Source of the DNA: Ichthyophonus hoferi
Lineage: Eukaryota > Opisthokonta > Ichthyosporea > Ichthyophonida > Ichthyophonidae
Assembly: GCA_002751075.1 (NCBI GenBank)
Contig: NAOQ01000045.1
Span: 152,935 to 214,302, forward strand
Direction: 5' to 3'
Length of the DNA stretch: 61,368 nt
The notes under the pieces were generated by a model. It saw only the letters and a list, made by a program, of their open reading frames with translations. It was not told the DNA's origin and ran no database searches. This document shows, piece by piece, positions 10,801 to 23,500 of this stretch (positions are counted from its first letter, which is position 1; each line of letters opens with the position of its first letter). The position numbers were made by a program, and so were the translations under genes.

Positions 10801-13081
10801 AACTAGTCAATGGAATAGGTTAGACACAATGAGCAAAGAGATAGAAATTGAGAAACAAATAGAGGCAAAAATAAAGTAATAACATTGAAGCACAGTATAG
10901 GGGTGGTAAGATGATGAAAAGAGTATAGTCAAAGAGTAATGTAGAACAAATAACCATAGGCACAGTGACAGGAAGATAGATGCAGCAGGGACAGTAACAA
11001 TATATAATACATATTTAAACCATAGTGCTTGCATGCTTGGCTGTATGTAATACCTGCAGTACCGACATATACCTGTAGTCGGTAAGGAGAAGAAGGGTCC
11101 ACATCACAATGACGTTGACAATTTTGTCACAAAATGCATCTAGAAAGCACCCCAACATCTCGTTGTCTTGGTAACCCAACACTTTATGCTCCTGACAATA
11201 GGCCTCTTACACTTAGTCATTATTATACACATACTGTATGGTTAGTGTGTCAAGTTCCCGTTGTACTAGTATATCTATTTCATAATGTACTATTGGCAGA
11301 ACCAGAGCAATGCATGTAGCATATATATAGTACAGTTTTATTAACACAATAATTACACTAAGGCTATATTCTAACTGAGGTCTTATTTGACTAGCCACAA
11401 ACCTAGGCTGTATTTTTATTACACATTGTATGGCATGGAATCAGAAGCGCACTGTTATAGCAATATTATTACTTTCGTATTGTCTGTGTTGGGTAAAGAG
11501 TCGCTATTGGTATGTTTCTGTTATGTTCATTCATCAGAAGTCAGATTATTTTATTAGACTACTACACTTGTAGGTTTATGTTTATATTATAAATGTAATG
11601 GTATACAGCCATGAAGATTGACAAAATGTATAGCCTTTGCATGTTTATTATTTTTACTCCTAATCATAGCACATTGGCCATTATAAAGTTGCTGCTAGGA
11701 AAGAAAAAGAGAAAAAGAGGAAAAACTGTAGAAAGGGGAAAGAGAATGTGTAAACTTGAAAGAAAAAAGGCGAAAATGAGCAAAATGTGTCCAATAGGAA
11801 TGATGATGTATAATACCTATTAATTTATTTAAAAAATTGCAAATAAACATTAATGTGTGATTATAAGAGTGGTGGCAGGAGATGCAGGCCTAATTGAATA
11901 CGTGCAACTATTCAAAAGATGGAATAGAACGCACGCTTACCTTAGCTACAATGCCATCAAGGTGGTCCAGATAATCATGTAGAAGCACACACCAAAATGC
12001 AATTTGACAGTGATCATACTGTAAATTGCATAGTAGACTTAGGTATCAGATAAGAGCAACTATATAAATACAGATATACATGCAAGCACTTGCGGTAATG
12101 CATTATATCCGATAATAGAGGTCACCTATATGGCCCCTAATAACTGCATTTATCCGTATGTGTAAGTTATCAACATATACAACCTATTATAACACACATA
12201 CATACATACATATATGCATGCATACCGACTCAATTTTAAATTCTGTTTGCATATTGCTGTTTTGGTACTGTTTTACTTCCCAGTGTCGTTCCCCTCTCAT
12301 TAGCCACACACTCTTCATAGTTTACCTAACAAGTTCAACTTTTACATCCATAACTTAATTTAATTTCAAAAGAACGATAATAACCAGGGCTTTAAGCAAG
12401 CATTTGAACATAAATACATGAATAGCCATTAGTTCTAAGCATAGAGCATTAATTATACCCTTCACCTACTTTAAGAGACACAGCCACAGGTATCACCAGA
12501 AAGGTTCTCGACAAAGTAACCATATTAGGTGTAAACACGTCATACTCATTTCCCTTCACCCTCACCCGTCGTGGGATCAATCGTACCGTAGGGGCGGACA
12601 GCCAATGGATGGGCGTATATACGTACTTGTCATATGACTGGGTCTACAGGTATAGTAGTATGAGATAGATATATCACATCTAATGGTTATCTCTTTAATT
12701 AATTTTTTGCGCTAAGCTATGGTCCTATCCTTATACAGTTTAGCCAATCTTATCATTTATCTTTCCAGCCGTTCCTAACCAGTATTGCTTTGGATGTATG
12801 AAAGTCTGCATTACGTTATGTTATTTCACTTGTGTGTGCTGCAACCAGATGAGAAAAGACGGATAAACGTTGATTGAATATCATGTCCTATGAAATGACT
12901 TGTTTAACCAGATCCAAAACAATAATAATTTAAGCAAACAAACTAAAATGAAATAAAACCAAATCAAAATGCTAAAAAACCAAAATAAAAAGTCTGGCGT
13001 CAAGCTTGACACCTACCATCACCAATAGACTATAGTCGATAAGACCTCTAACTGCGACAATCACATTATACATCCTTCTGG
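7875..13081 (-). CDS. CDP-alcohol phosphatidyltransferase family protein (N-terminus missing)
   Basis: Nine exons stay in frame: 13081-13017, 12643-12470, 12018-11941, 11191-11054, 9946-9845, 9146-9068, 8762-8728, 8211-8139 and 7882-7875 (TAA), about 249 residues plus an unfound start. Exon two carries the family's opening helix (TPNMVTLSRTFLVIPVAV). Exons three and four carry the catalytic motif LDHLDGIVAK, then 13 residues, then GCFLDAFCDK, that is DxxDGxxA(K) and GxxxDxxxD, whose aspartates bind Mg2+ and act on the CDP-alcohol. Hydrophobic segments flank it, and exon six has a GKLKA box. Such integral membrane enzymes swap CMP for an alcohol to make phospholipids. The order resembles cardiolipin/PGP-synthase-type members more than choline/ethanolamine ones, but the substrate cannot be read. 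Lys replaces the usual Arg after DGxxA. Polyadenylation signal at 7816-7811. Confidence 0.83.
9922..10006. repeat. 85-bp sequence, copy 1, left flank of the gap
   Basis: This stretch is identical over 85 bases to 10479-10563. It contains the 3' splice site and the first part of the phosphatidyltransferase exon 9845-9946. The repeat ends immediately at the run of Ns. Confidence 0.9.
10008..10478. other. Assembly gap of 471 Ns
   Basis: A run of N bases lies between two identical 85-bp sequences, inside an intron of the phosphatidyltransferase gene. The flanking identity suggests that two contigs overlap and that little or no sequence is really missing. The alternative is a collapsed tandem duplication. 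Confidence 0.9.
10479..10563. repeat. 85-bp sequence, copy 2, right flank of the gap
   Basis: This is the second copy of the sequence at 9922-10006 and starts at the first base after the Ns. On the minus strand it repeats the splice acceptor and the first bases of the exon, so a gene predictor could be misled here. Confidence 0.9.
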
Positions 13082-14414
13082 CTAAGAGAGGATGGGGTGC
13101 TGTAACATATTCGGACAAGTGTAATGTGTGGTTTAAAAAATGAAGGGTTGGGGAAAACAGAACGAGTCAGATATGTTAAAAAGAAGGAGAGAAAGGGGCA
13201 TGAGTATGCTTGTAGAGGTGTTATCGGCAGAGGCTAATGTGAGGATAGTAAATTAATAAAAGTAAGCAAGAGGGGGAAAGGACTTTTCCACGGCAGGATG
13301 ACAGGGCTGGCTATGGGTTGCCGTCAGCTGTAATTAATATATATGCAATGCAAACCTTGGCAATTATGCTAATGTACGTCAAAAAACAAATAAGTAATTA
13401 AATCCGTGAGCGCCTGAATATAGATGTTGATGTTTATATAAATATATGTAATCAGAATAATAACAATGTACGTATATATTAACTTTTGTATTTATTAGAA
13501 GCAACTAAACTTGTAGTTTTGGAACAAGTACATTCAAGTAAGTGTCCGTAGATTACTTTATATAATCACTAGTGTATATATATATCTGTTTGGTCTGGGT
13601 GACTACTTTGAGCTAAATAAGAGTCTTAAATTGGTCTGTTTGTTTTTATCACCCGCTCATATTGTCAACCAACCTGATAATTAAAGCGATAAGGAGAGCT
13701 AAATAGAGAATGATATAAGTGCAATCCTCGCCTTAAGTTACCTTTAATGTGGTTACGCTAATATAGTATGCGTAGGACAGTCTATTTTCACTGCCAGAAA
13801 GAGGAACTAGATATTGTTATCTCATTAAAGGTAAGTCTTGCTTGGCAACTTTTTAACACCTCATATATATATATATATATATATAAATAACTATAAGAAA
13901 ACTATTCTTTAAAACTACGTAATATTGCTTTATAAGTTGTTATCAGACGTATCTATGATTATAGATTCCCTTTTTTTTCTTTTTTTTCTTTTTTGAAGAT
14001 TTTCTGTTTTGTTTTGTTATTTCGAATCCTTTCCGAATATTTTATCTTTTTTATTGTTATGTATCCAATTATATATCATATATTTTTACAATAGCTACTT
14101 CCTATTGGTATACAGGTAATAAATAAAGATAAATATAGAATGATAAAATAACCAATAGCCAACAGAAAAACCAGACGGTCATTAAAACAATGTAGCGATC
14201 AGCCAATAGGGGGGCGGTTGCATGTATTCAGAGCCGTAGTTCAAATTAACATGTACCATTAGTAAGTGTAATATAACTATAGCTATGGCTAATTAATATT
14301 CTGGCTATTGTCTTTAATATATCAATAAGAACTCAAAAAGATTAAAATTTTGAAGAAAAAAAATTTGATAAAAGGTTTTTCTTCAGGGAGCACCCTTGAC
14401 AACAACCCAGGGGG
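13082..14414. other. Intergenic or 5' region, no firm gene
   Basis: The first exon of the phosphatidyltransferase should lie upstream of 13081 on the minus strand, but I could not place it. An open stretch near 13,270-13,325 (minus; residues LTATHSQPCHPAVEK after a TTAATTACAG acceptor) looks coding but has no good donor in the right phase. An (AT)n tract lies near 13,863-13,884. Confidence 0.4.
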
Positions 14415-15100
14415 TCAAGTGTCAAGGAAAATGATATTTTATTTTAGATTATTTTTCATTGGGTGGGTGGGTAGAATTTTTTAAGCTAGGGCTTACGGTG
14501 GATGGAAGGGTAGGGGGGATTAGGGAGGGGAGATGCGGAACATTAGCCAAATAGACAGCGACCAGCATGGTTATCTGAAAACCAGGCGGGAAACGCCGAG
14601 TTGGCCGGTCTCATTTTGAATTTCTTAAATTTGCTTTATTAAATTTGTTTAGTTATCCATTCCGCCATCTCTTCCTATCCCCTACCTCTTAAAGTCGTCT
14701 GAAACCAGTAGGAAAATAGAAAAAAAGAGGCGCTAAATAGAGATCGCTTAATAGGGAGAATATTTTTTATTTGGTTAAAGGAGTGACCGTTCTGGACAGG
14801 TTTAGCCCAACTGTCAATGTACTCACCAGTAAGGTGAGCTGGGTAGCTACGTTAGGAGATAGGAGATAGGAGGGTATAGCGGGATGGATAACTAAACAGA
14901 TTTAATAAACAGATTCAGTGCAGGCATGAGTCAAAATAGAACTCTGTAAACTCGGCGATTCCGGCCTGGTTTTCGTGTAGTTCAAAGGGTTGCTGTCCAT
15001 TTGGCTAATGCCCCGCATCTCCCCACACTAACTCTCCCACCCTAAACACCTAGTTTAAAAAATCCTCACCTACCTAGGTGCTTACAGTTGAGGTTGACAC
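14415..15100. mobile_element. Long inverted-repeat (foldback/MITE-like) element
   Basis: The two halves are inverted copies of each other. Left arm about 14,461-14,705, right arm about 14,845-15,075, spacer about 140 bp. Matching blocks include GGGGAGATGCGG, CATTAGCCAAAT, GAAAACCAGGC, CGCCGAGTT and TTTAGTTATCCAT, in the same order in one arm and reverse-complemented order in the other. By eye the arms agree at roughly three bases in four, so the element is old. There is no open reading frame of note. It looks like a non-autonomous DNA transposon remnant; the target-site duplication and exact ends were not resolved. Confidence 0.65.
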
Positions 15101-17562
15101 ATTAGTAACCTCAGGATTTCTAAAAACAAGAAAGCAATATTGCTGCACAACTGGCGACTCATTATTTGGGTTTGTAGTGAGGTCTATTCGTTTTTTTTTC
15201 TTATGCATGTTTACCAGGCTGGTTAAATTATACTTTTTCTGCTAGATCGTTCTGCTTTCTCCCTTGTAGTGCTTGTTCCATGGACGCCACAGACAGACAT
15301 CACCATTCTAGTATTAAACAACCATGTACGATCTTTTAGAGTAACCAAAACCTGGTTCAGTATCGGTCTAAGGATCCTACTTATATAGTTTAGTCAGCTT
15401 GGCAGAAAACCAGTCCACCAACTCCATCAATTTGCAAAAAGGAAAAGAAAGGGTCCAGACCTCCCTATAGATTCGAATAACAAGCCTTTTGGAGTAGACC
15501 AAAACCAATCTCTTACCTGTGGCAACCCCAAGACTACAAAGATATAAGCCTCTGCTTTCAACCTACAGTTAAGTAATATACTGGTAATCTACTAGCATTG
15601 TGAACTCATTTTACAGGGAGTCTCAATAATGTTTACAAGCATCCTGAGTTATTTTAAGCTTTTTTTCCTACGGTGGCAACATTTACGTCACCTAAGTTGG
15701 AAATATGGTTTGATATAGAACCGAAGGATTGAAGTAGATTGGAATGTCATTATACAAGAGTATCTTGGGATAGTTAAAGTTTGTAAAAGGACTGCTAAAT
15801 ATACTTTCTAAATTACAAATATAATGTATTTTATTGGTGGATCAATTCTACTAGGACCATCCTTTACTTAATATCCATTAGCGCTTATGTGATAATTTTT
15901 ATTGTATTAATTGCCACAAATATTACAAATTGATTTTGCAGTGTATAGATAGTAAGTTATAAATGATTAAATAGCTACTTCACTAAGTTCGGGGTTCTTA
16001 TTTAGATGGAAATCTAGATACTGGGTATTTCATCATTCTAGTAGTATTTTGCCTTCAATTGAATTAAGACACATCATACATTATCTCAATACGTCAGGTT
16101 AATGTATGAAAATATTCAAAGAAAAGTTTAATCTTATGGTAAGCACCATGATAAATTATTGGCAAATTACCATCTGGAAATTTGCCTAAAAATATGGTTT
16201 AACAAAATTTTAAAATATTTTTTCCAGAAATATGGCTTTTGATCAGTCATGCAATGGTTACCACAAGAAACATTGATGACTAATTAGTTCAGTCAGTCTT
16301 TATATGTTTATTTTGTATGACTGTCTGGGTCCTGTGACTGTAGTTATAAAGCCAATAGCTATACAGGTAGCACTTTAATGAATTTGGACGCGGTGCTTAG
16401 TTACTATTAATGTCATGGTGGTCTGCCATGGACGTTATTGGTTTGTTTAAATGACCCTGATTGTGATTTAAGTGTCTGTTTCCAAGATAAATTGTGGCTT
16501 GCAACATAGTTAACAAGTATCCCTAAACAATACCGGTCCTATAGTCTGTGAGCGCTTGGCAAACCGTTAATGACATCTAGATGAGCTGTAGTAGACAATA
16601 GTCTTGAAAAAACTGCACCTCCCCTTTCCGTGGGAGTCCGATAAAGGTGACCAAATAGTCTAGTCTAGCATGATGTTGAACCAATTGTGTCCGTAAAGTC
16701 TATTAATTGCTGTAGTATGCTGAAATTCCCAGTTAATCATTATAAGTAATGATCAACCATTTAAATTTTCAGTGTACTTACGAACAACATAGAGTCGATC
16801 TAATAATTTGCTTGCTATACCTAACCAGCTATAAAATATGCGGTTTTTTTAAAAGTCCAAATAATGGAGCATAATAATGAATATTGAAACATGTATGGTT
16901 ATCTTAACTCTCTTCAAAAAGACAGAAAAAACTGTATTATGTTTCAGTTAATGAATGTTAAAACACCACTTCACTGTGCATAAGAATAACAATAGTAATT
17001 TATATTAGAAATTTTAAAAAATGACTAGAAGAAGAATAGATTAATTATAAATTCATGAAGTGGGTAATAGACTTTTAAAAAACCAATGTGTGGAATCATT
17101 TCCCCAACCATGTGTGCTCATTATAACACTATATACCATCAATGCATCTAGTGACCTCAAAGCATGGAATGATAGGAAATTAGCATATATATTAAAATAG
17201 TAAAAAATAAATCACGATAATCCATCTCGTTAATAAACCAAGATATTTAAAATGTATTACAGTGTAGTAATCATGATTCAATGGAAATAGTGTAAATCTG
17301 TTTAATCATTCTCGATCCCACCTCTGACATACATATATATCGTATATGTACTTTACTAGGCTCAATGTTTCTCTTCGTATTGAGGTCGCAATGATATCAT
17401 AGTGACATATGATAGTATGAATCTCAATACATATTGTATTCTACTATACCTATATGACTTTACGGGTATATAGTAGAGAGATGTTTCATTTGCATGTTTC
17501 AGTACAAGTCTATCAGGAGGGAAAGTGATAAAGCATCAGGAATTGTAGTGCAATCATTATCC
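15101..17562. other. Intergenic, no gene seen
   Basis: No exon with both splice signals and protein-like translation was found on either strand. The stretch lies downstream of ABCB6 and holds ordinary AT-rich sequence with short repeats. Confidence 0.45.
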
Positions 17563-20500
17563 TTATAGCTCTTTAAGAGTGTTCTTCGTATCTTCCTCCG
17601 CCTCCATCTGCCGCATCCACATGTCGTAATAGGCCCCCTATAGGATAGGTCCCCATCACATACACCTTCTATCAGAACAAGTTCATTTTTCTTTGTGGGC
17701 CTATATTTTTATATCTGGCATATATACTGGCAGCCAGCGAAGCATGCGTGTATTCATTATTGTATCTATCGTTTGGTTATCAAAAACTATCTTGTGAACG
17801 TATTCGAAACAAGGCCGTGAAGATACTATTGCGACTTGAAGAGTTCAGGTGTATAATAGTGATAACTATGCATTTTAATAACAAATGAAACTCTCATAAA
17901 TTGCTATGAATAGCATTATGGTTGCTCTACATTACTGGATAATACTGGCATACTACAGATAACAAGTATAGTACCCACTATATTGGTCTTTGGTTATTTC
18001 CATGTTATACTTCATATATGTATATTTATCCAAAAACCAGTACTCTCTGCCATAATCTATAAATTAACAATTATTGCTATTGGTCTAAATCATTTCTAGA
18101 TATATCATTGGGGCCAATCGTCCAATACTAGCTTTTAAGTTCTCAACATACCACTTCAGCCATAATAAGAATCACTTGATTGTATTATTCTAAATTCAAA
18201 ACAATAACAGTAAAGATTTCTAAGAAAGAATCGTATAAATATAACGGAGTACCAAAAAAGTTATCTGATTTTATATATATATATATATAATATGTAGACC
18301 TATTATATGGATATTATTAATAAAAGTCAAGTCTATATGACAATAGGAGTGTATATGCTATATATTATCCTGTGTATTGTATCTACACCTTTACCAATAT
18401 GGCCCTTGTACTGAGAGTATTTCTACAATCACATAATATCCACTTAACTATATAAAAGCAAATGCAGATAATTGCATACATGTACACGAACATACCTTCA
18501 TCATGAGCAGCTCTCCATGACTTCCTTGCTCTACAATTCGTCCTTCCTGTATCACCAAGATGCGATCCGCTCCAATAATTGTCGATAATCTACATAGCAT
18601 CATAAATCCACGTTTCATTAGTTTACATTATATTTGGAATAGAATATATCACACGAATAGTGCTTGTACAAGATAATCTTTACTGTAGTGAAGTGTTTAC
18701 AACAGGGAAAAAATAAGAATACAAATATCGGATGTTACATCAAGAAGTGGGAGAGGTAATAGACATGAATATAATAGACATGAATATAATAGACATGAAT
18801 ATAGGTCGGAAATATGGGTATATAGTCGACGTACTATGTTGTACATTGCTTAGATAAAGAACTAGTACAGGTAAGTAGAAATAACCACACTATAGCATAT
18901 GGACAGCACACAGCACTACACAATATACAATACACACAGCACATATTACCTATATAACAATACACTCCAACACACCATATAGACAACTGCATATATATAT
19001 ATATATACCCTACCACACTATAACATACTATTCCCTACTCTACCATACCATATCTTACCATATCCTACTATGCTATAAGAGAGAAAATGCTATGAACACC
19101 CTTACCTATGGGCTACCACCAGACTTGTACGGTCAGCTCCTAGCTTGTTCAAGGAGTACTGAATGTTCCTTTCTGTCTCAGTGTCTAGAGAGGCTGTAGC
19201 CTATTATAATAGAGAACATAATGTAAGAAATAATAACATATATTGCTGCTATAGCAACAGAGATATACAGATGATAATAAAACCCTGTATGGAAGAACAG
19301 GGATGGCACATACGTCTTAATCAATGTAGTAATAGAAATAGGTTAGTGTGAATAAGTTGTACAGAAGAGGTAAAAGTATCTGTCCCTGGATCAGTTTAAA
19401 CTATACAGTATATACATATATACACTATTATATTACATTTAGTTTACAGAGGAGAAGTGATTTCAGAACGTGTATGCCTATAAACTCTTTATGGAATAGT
19501 ACTAGCACATCTGAAATGTTACAGTATTATATATTTTAAATATGCGAGTCTTCCAATTAAAAAAAAAGATGTTATAGTTAACAATAGACAGTCATTTGTT
19601 AACTGCCATATAGTCGCAAAATACTACAATAACATTATTTGTTTTTCTTTAGCAAACTCTTATTCAAAATTTAGTAATAGTAAGAGGATCATAATAGCTA
19701 GAATGATTATAGTTAGAAAATAAAGCCTATTTCAAGATAAACAACCAGTTAAAGCAAAAAAAGTGCAAATCTGTAAGCATATTTAGGCGCCTGGTTCGGG
19801 TATATAACGTGGCTATTGGTCAGAGAGAGGAGGATACACAAAGATTGTACTCAATGCAGTAGTGTGGCTAGAGAAATGAGTGAGTGGATAGATAGGCATA
19901 CCTCGTCTAGTAATACTATATGTGGGTTCTTCAGTATAGTCCTTGCTATAGCTATTCTCTGCTTCTCTCCACCACTCAGTCGTAGGCCTCTCTCGCCTAC
20001 CACAGTCTCGTACCCTGTTATTATTGGCTGTAGTTAATCTCTATTGAAAAGACGTCAATGGGGTTGTCGGAGCCATCTGAACTTATAGCTATATATAGAT
20101 AAGATAATAAGCATATATCTATCTATCTGCCTATCTATCTCTCTAATTTAATCTAATCTAATCTAATCTAATCTAATCTAATCTAATTAAATCTATGTAT
20201 CTATCTTTTCCTTACCATCATCAAATGATAGAATCTTCTCGTGCATCTCAGCGGCTCTTGCCGCAGCTACTACCTCATCATTATTGGCTGACTGCCTACC
20301 ATACAGGATATTGGACTCGATCTGATTGGACCATTAGGAGTCAGTGGGTTAATATCATTGGCGGTCTGGATAAGAGGCATTCTAATAGGCTCTGCTAATT
20401 ATAGATATACGGTATATATGTTCTGATTGGCAAGCTTTTGCAAATACACCAACACTTTAATAGTAAAGGAAGACAGCGGGTAGTTAGATTCTCTAGTGCA

Positions 20501-23500
20501 ATCACACAACATGTATATATGTAAGTAGTATACATATAAAAATTGCGGGTCAGATAACTGAGTTTGACTCGCGGAATACCGTGCAATGGCTCTGCTCTAT
20601 GATTAAGATTTAGTGCTGACAGACAGAAAAATCCATGATATGTAAATATATATTAAAAGCAGTTATACTTGAGTGATAGATAAAAAAAAGCCTTTACTTC
20701 AACATTTATCGTAGCTTAGACCGTGAAGAGTACTAGCGCTAGTATTCCTATACATTTCCGAATCAGTTGGTATTAATTAGAGTATGTAATCATTAGCATA
20801 TATATATATACCACACCTCTAGACCCATATATATATGTATATATTTACAGCCACAACTACCTGCTAGCCATACACCATTACATGTATATATACTACTATA
20901 GGTACATTTATATATACTACTCTATGTGTACACATACACGTTCTACCCTACCGTGTCATTAAACAGTACAGAATCCTGCGGCACTACCCCAATGGCCTGT
21001 CGCAAACTGTTCTGAGTGACCTTAGTAATATCCTATAGGAGTATATAAGGGTAGATAAGGTTAGATGTCAAGACGTTTAATCATGAATCCATTACTCCTA
21101 CCCACTCCACTATATATTAACATCTACACATATGCATACACATACATACATACATAAAAACATATCATATGTTTCCATCTAACTGTATATGTACATCACC
21201 TCTCTCCTATGCCACCCTCTCTCCCTTTTACCGTGTATCTATTAGCTTTCATTCATTATCCAACCAATTGTATTAATATCAAACCATGCAAGCCCACATG
21301 TACACCAATACATATATATATATATATATATAAGGTCATTTGCAAATACTTTTAATCCTTAATCCTGGTATATTCGATTAACACTATCAAACACATGATC
21401 TGGTGGTGTGACCAATAAAAATATTTTCCCTCCTTTAACTAACCAATAGAACGCACCTATTCCGTCACATTTTTCTCAATCCTATTACAATCTCTCCTAT
21501 CCTAACCAATCATATTACAATCTCTCCCATCCCAACCAATCCAATTACAATCTATCTTCTCCCAGCCAATCCTATTGCAATCTCTCCCATTCCAACCAAT
21601 CTTATTACAATCTCTCCTATCCCAACCAATCCTATTACAATCTCTCCTCTCCTACCCAAACACCTTTCTTCGCTTCTACAACATGCATCCTAACTGTCAA
21701 CGCCGATAGCACAACCTATTGCTATTGCAGTTACTACTATAAATAAATATAACGAATACAAAATAGTTAGTAAAAGCCACAACACGGAAAGGTGAAGTAT
21801 ATCTAGCATGTACGTACCTATATACTGCATAGAAAAGGAAAAGCACCACTAAAAATCAGTAATTAAAAGTACCAACCTGTCCATTTATGGTAATGACACC
21901 TTCCTGTATCTTAAAGAAACGGAAGAGAAGTCGTAATAGAGTAGATTTTCCTCCGCCTGAAGTACCCACAATAGCATAGGTCTAGCCATATGTTAGTGTA
22001 GGTGTAGTTGTCTATAAAGGCATACATACATATATATGTGTTTGTATTTTGTAGATGTATAACAAGATAACATAGCATAATATAATATAATATAGCATAA
22101 TATAACATTATATTATAATACAACACCTCATAGTGTACACCACGCCACCTACTTACCCTTGGAGTATCCAAACCCTATAATACCCAAAGACAAAACACAT
22201 CCACATATAAAAGAGATTTAATAGTAAAAAACCCAGCAACCAACGGTAAGACATAAATAAAACTGATAGCAAATAGGGTACAATACCTGGCCAGGAGGAA
22301 TGGTGAAGTTAATATTCTTGAGAACCATCCCATCACCATAGGAGAAGGACACGTCACGGAAAGAGACCTCAGGGGCACTCTATTGGATAGGGAGGGGGTC
22401 AGGTATGCGTGACTACGGCCCAATCATATGACAATATAGATGAGATATTTGTGGTTTAGATATAGTAAGGTATAAGATAATATACTAAAGGATGGAAGAT
22501 AACATGAATGTGAATAGTAATAATACTGGTAGGTACGCTAATATATAATGTAGTATATATATTTCTGTGTTGTTACGCTTATCTGAATCATAATGCGTGC
22601 GCATACATATGCATACACGTATAGTTGTAGTCATAGCCATCTGTACATACTACATATATTTGTAAGTATGAGTATAAGCATGTACCAGCATTACATAATT
22701 ACATATACAAACTAATAAATATTGCAATGCACATTATCTTATCACACAAACCACTTATATACACCCTATATACCCCACATTCCGCCGCTTCCACGAATCA
22801 CAATCTTTGTAATATGCAATCAACCAACCAAGCGACTACCAACCTTTAGCATCAAGGTCGTGGCATTGGGATGGTCTACTGCGTCAGAGGCCACCTCAAA
22901 CAACTCAAACATATTCTCCATGTCAATTACATTTTGCTGTGACAAACATCATGGTGGGGTTAGCTCGTTAGTGTTAATTAATCTTAATTACCTTTAATTC
23001 TTTTTATTCTTTTTATTCTTTACCTATAGTCCTAATCATTGGCATAATCCTCCAATGATAGACCTCACACGGCCTACATCCATCCTTTTAACCAATCGTT
23101 ATAATGGTGAAACAATAGTATTCAAACAATCTGACTGGTGTTCAGTATTGGATTGGAATAAGAGATGTCTTTTTAATTAAAATTATAAGCAAGCCAATTG
23201 GTTGCAAAGAAAAGCAAATATAAAAAATAAAGTATATTGGTGTTTTTGATTAGTGGTTTAAAAGTATCTAAACTGAAGTTTAAGTAGGCAGATGATGTGT
23301 ATGTATGTATGTATGCATGCATGTATAATAGCACACTCGTAGGCTAGTATATATGTATAGACTCTAGTATGTTGTTGCATTTTCATATTAATTTATATTT
23401 ATATATATAGACTATACCCCTGTATGAGATCCCGAATATCTTATAGATAGATAAGTCAAATTATAAAAAATGATTCGCCGTAGACAGACCAACATGACAG

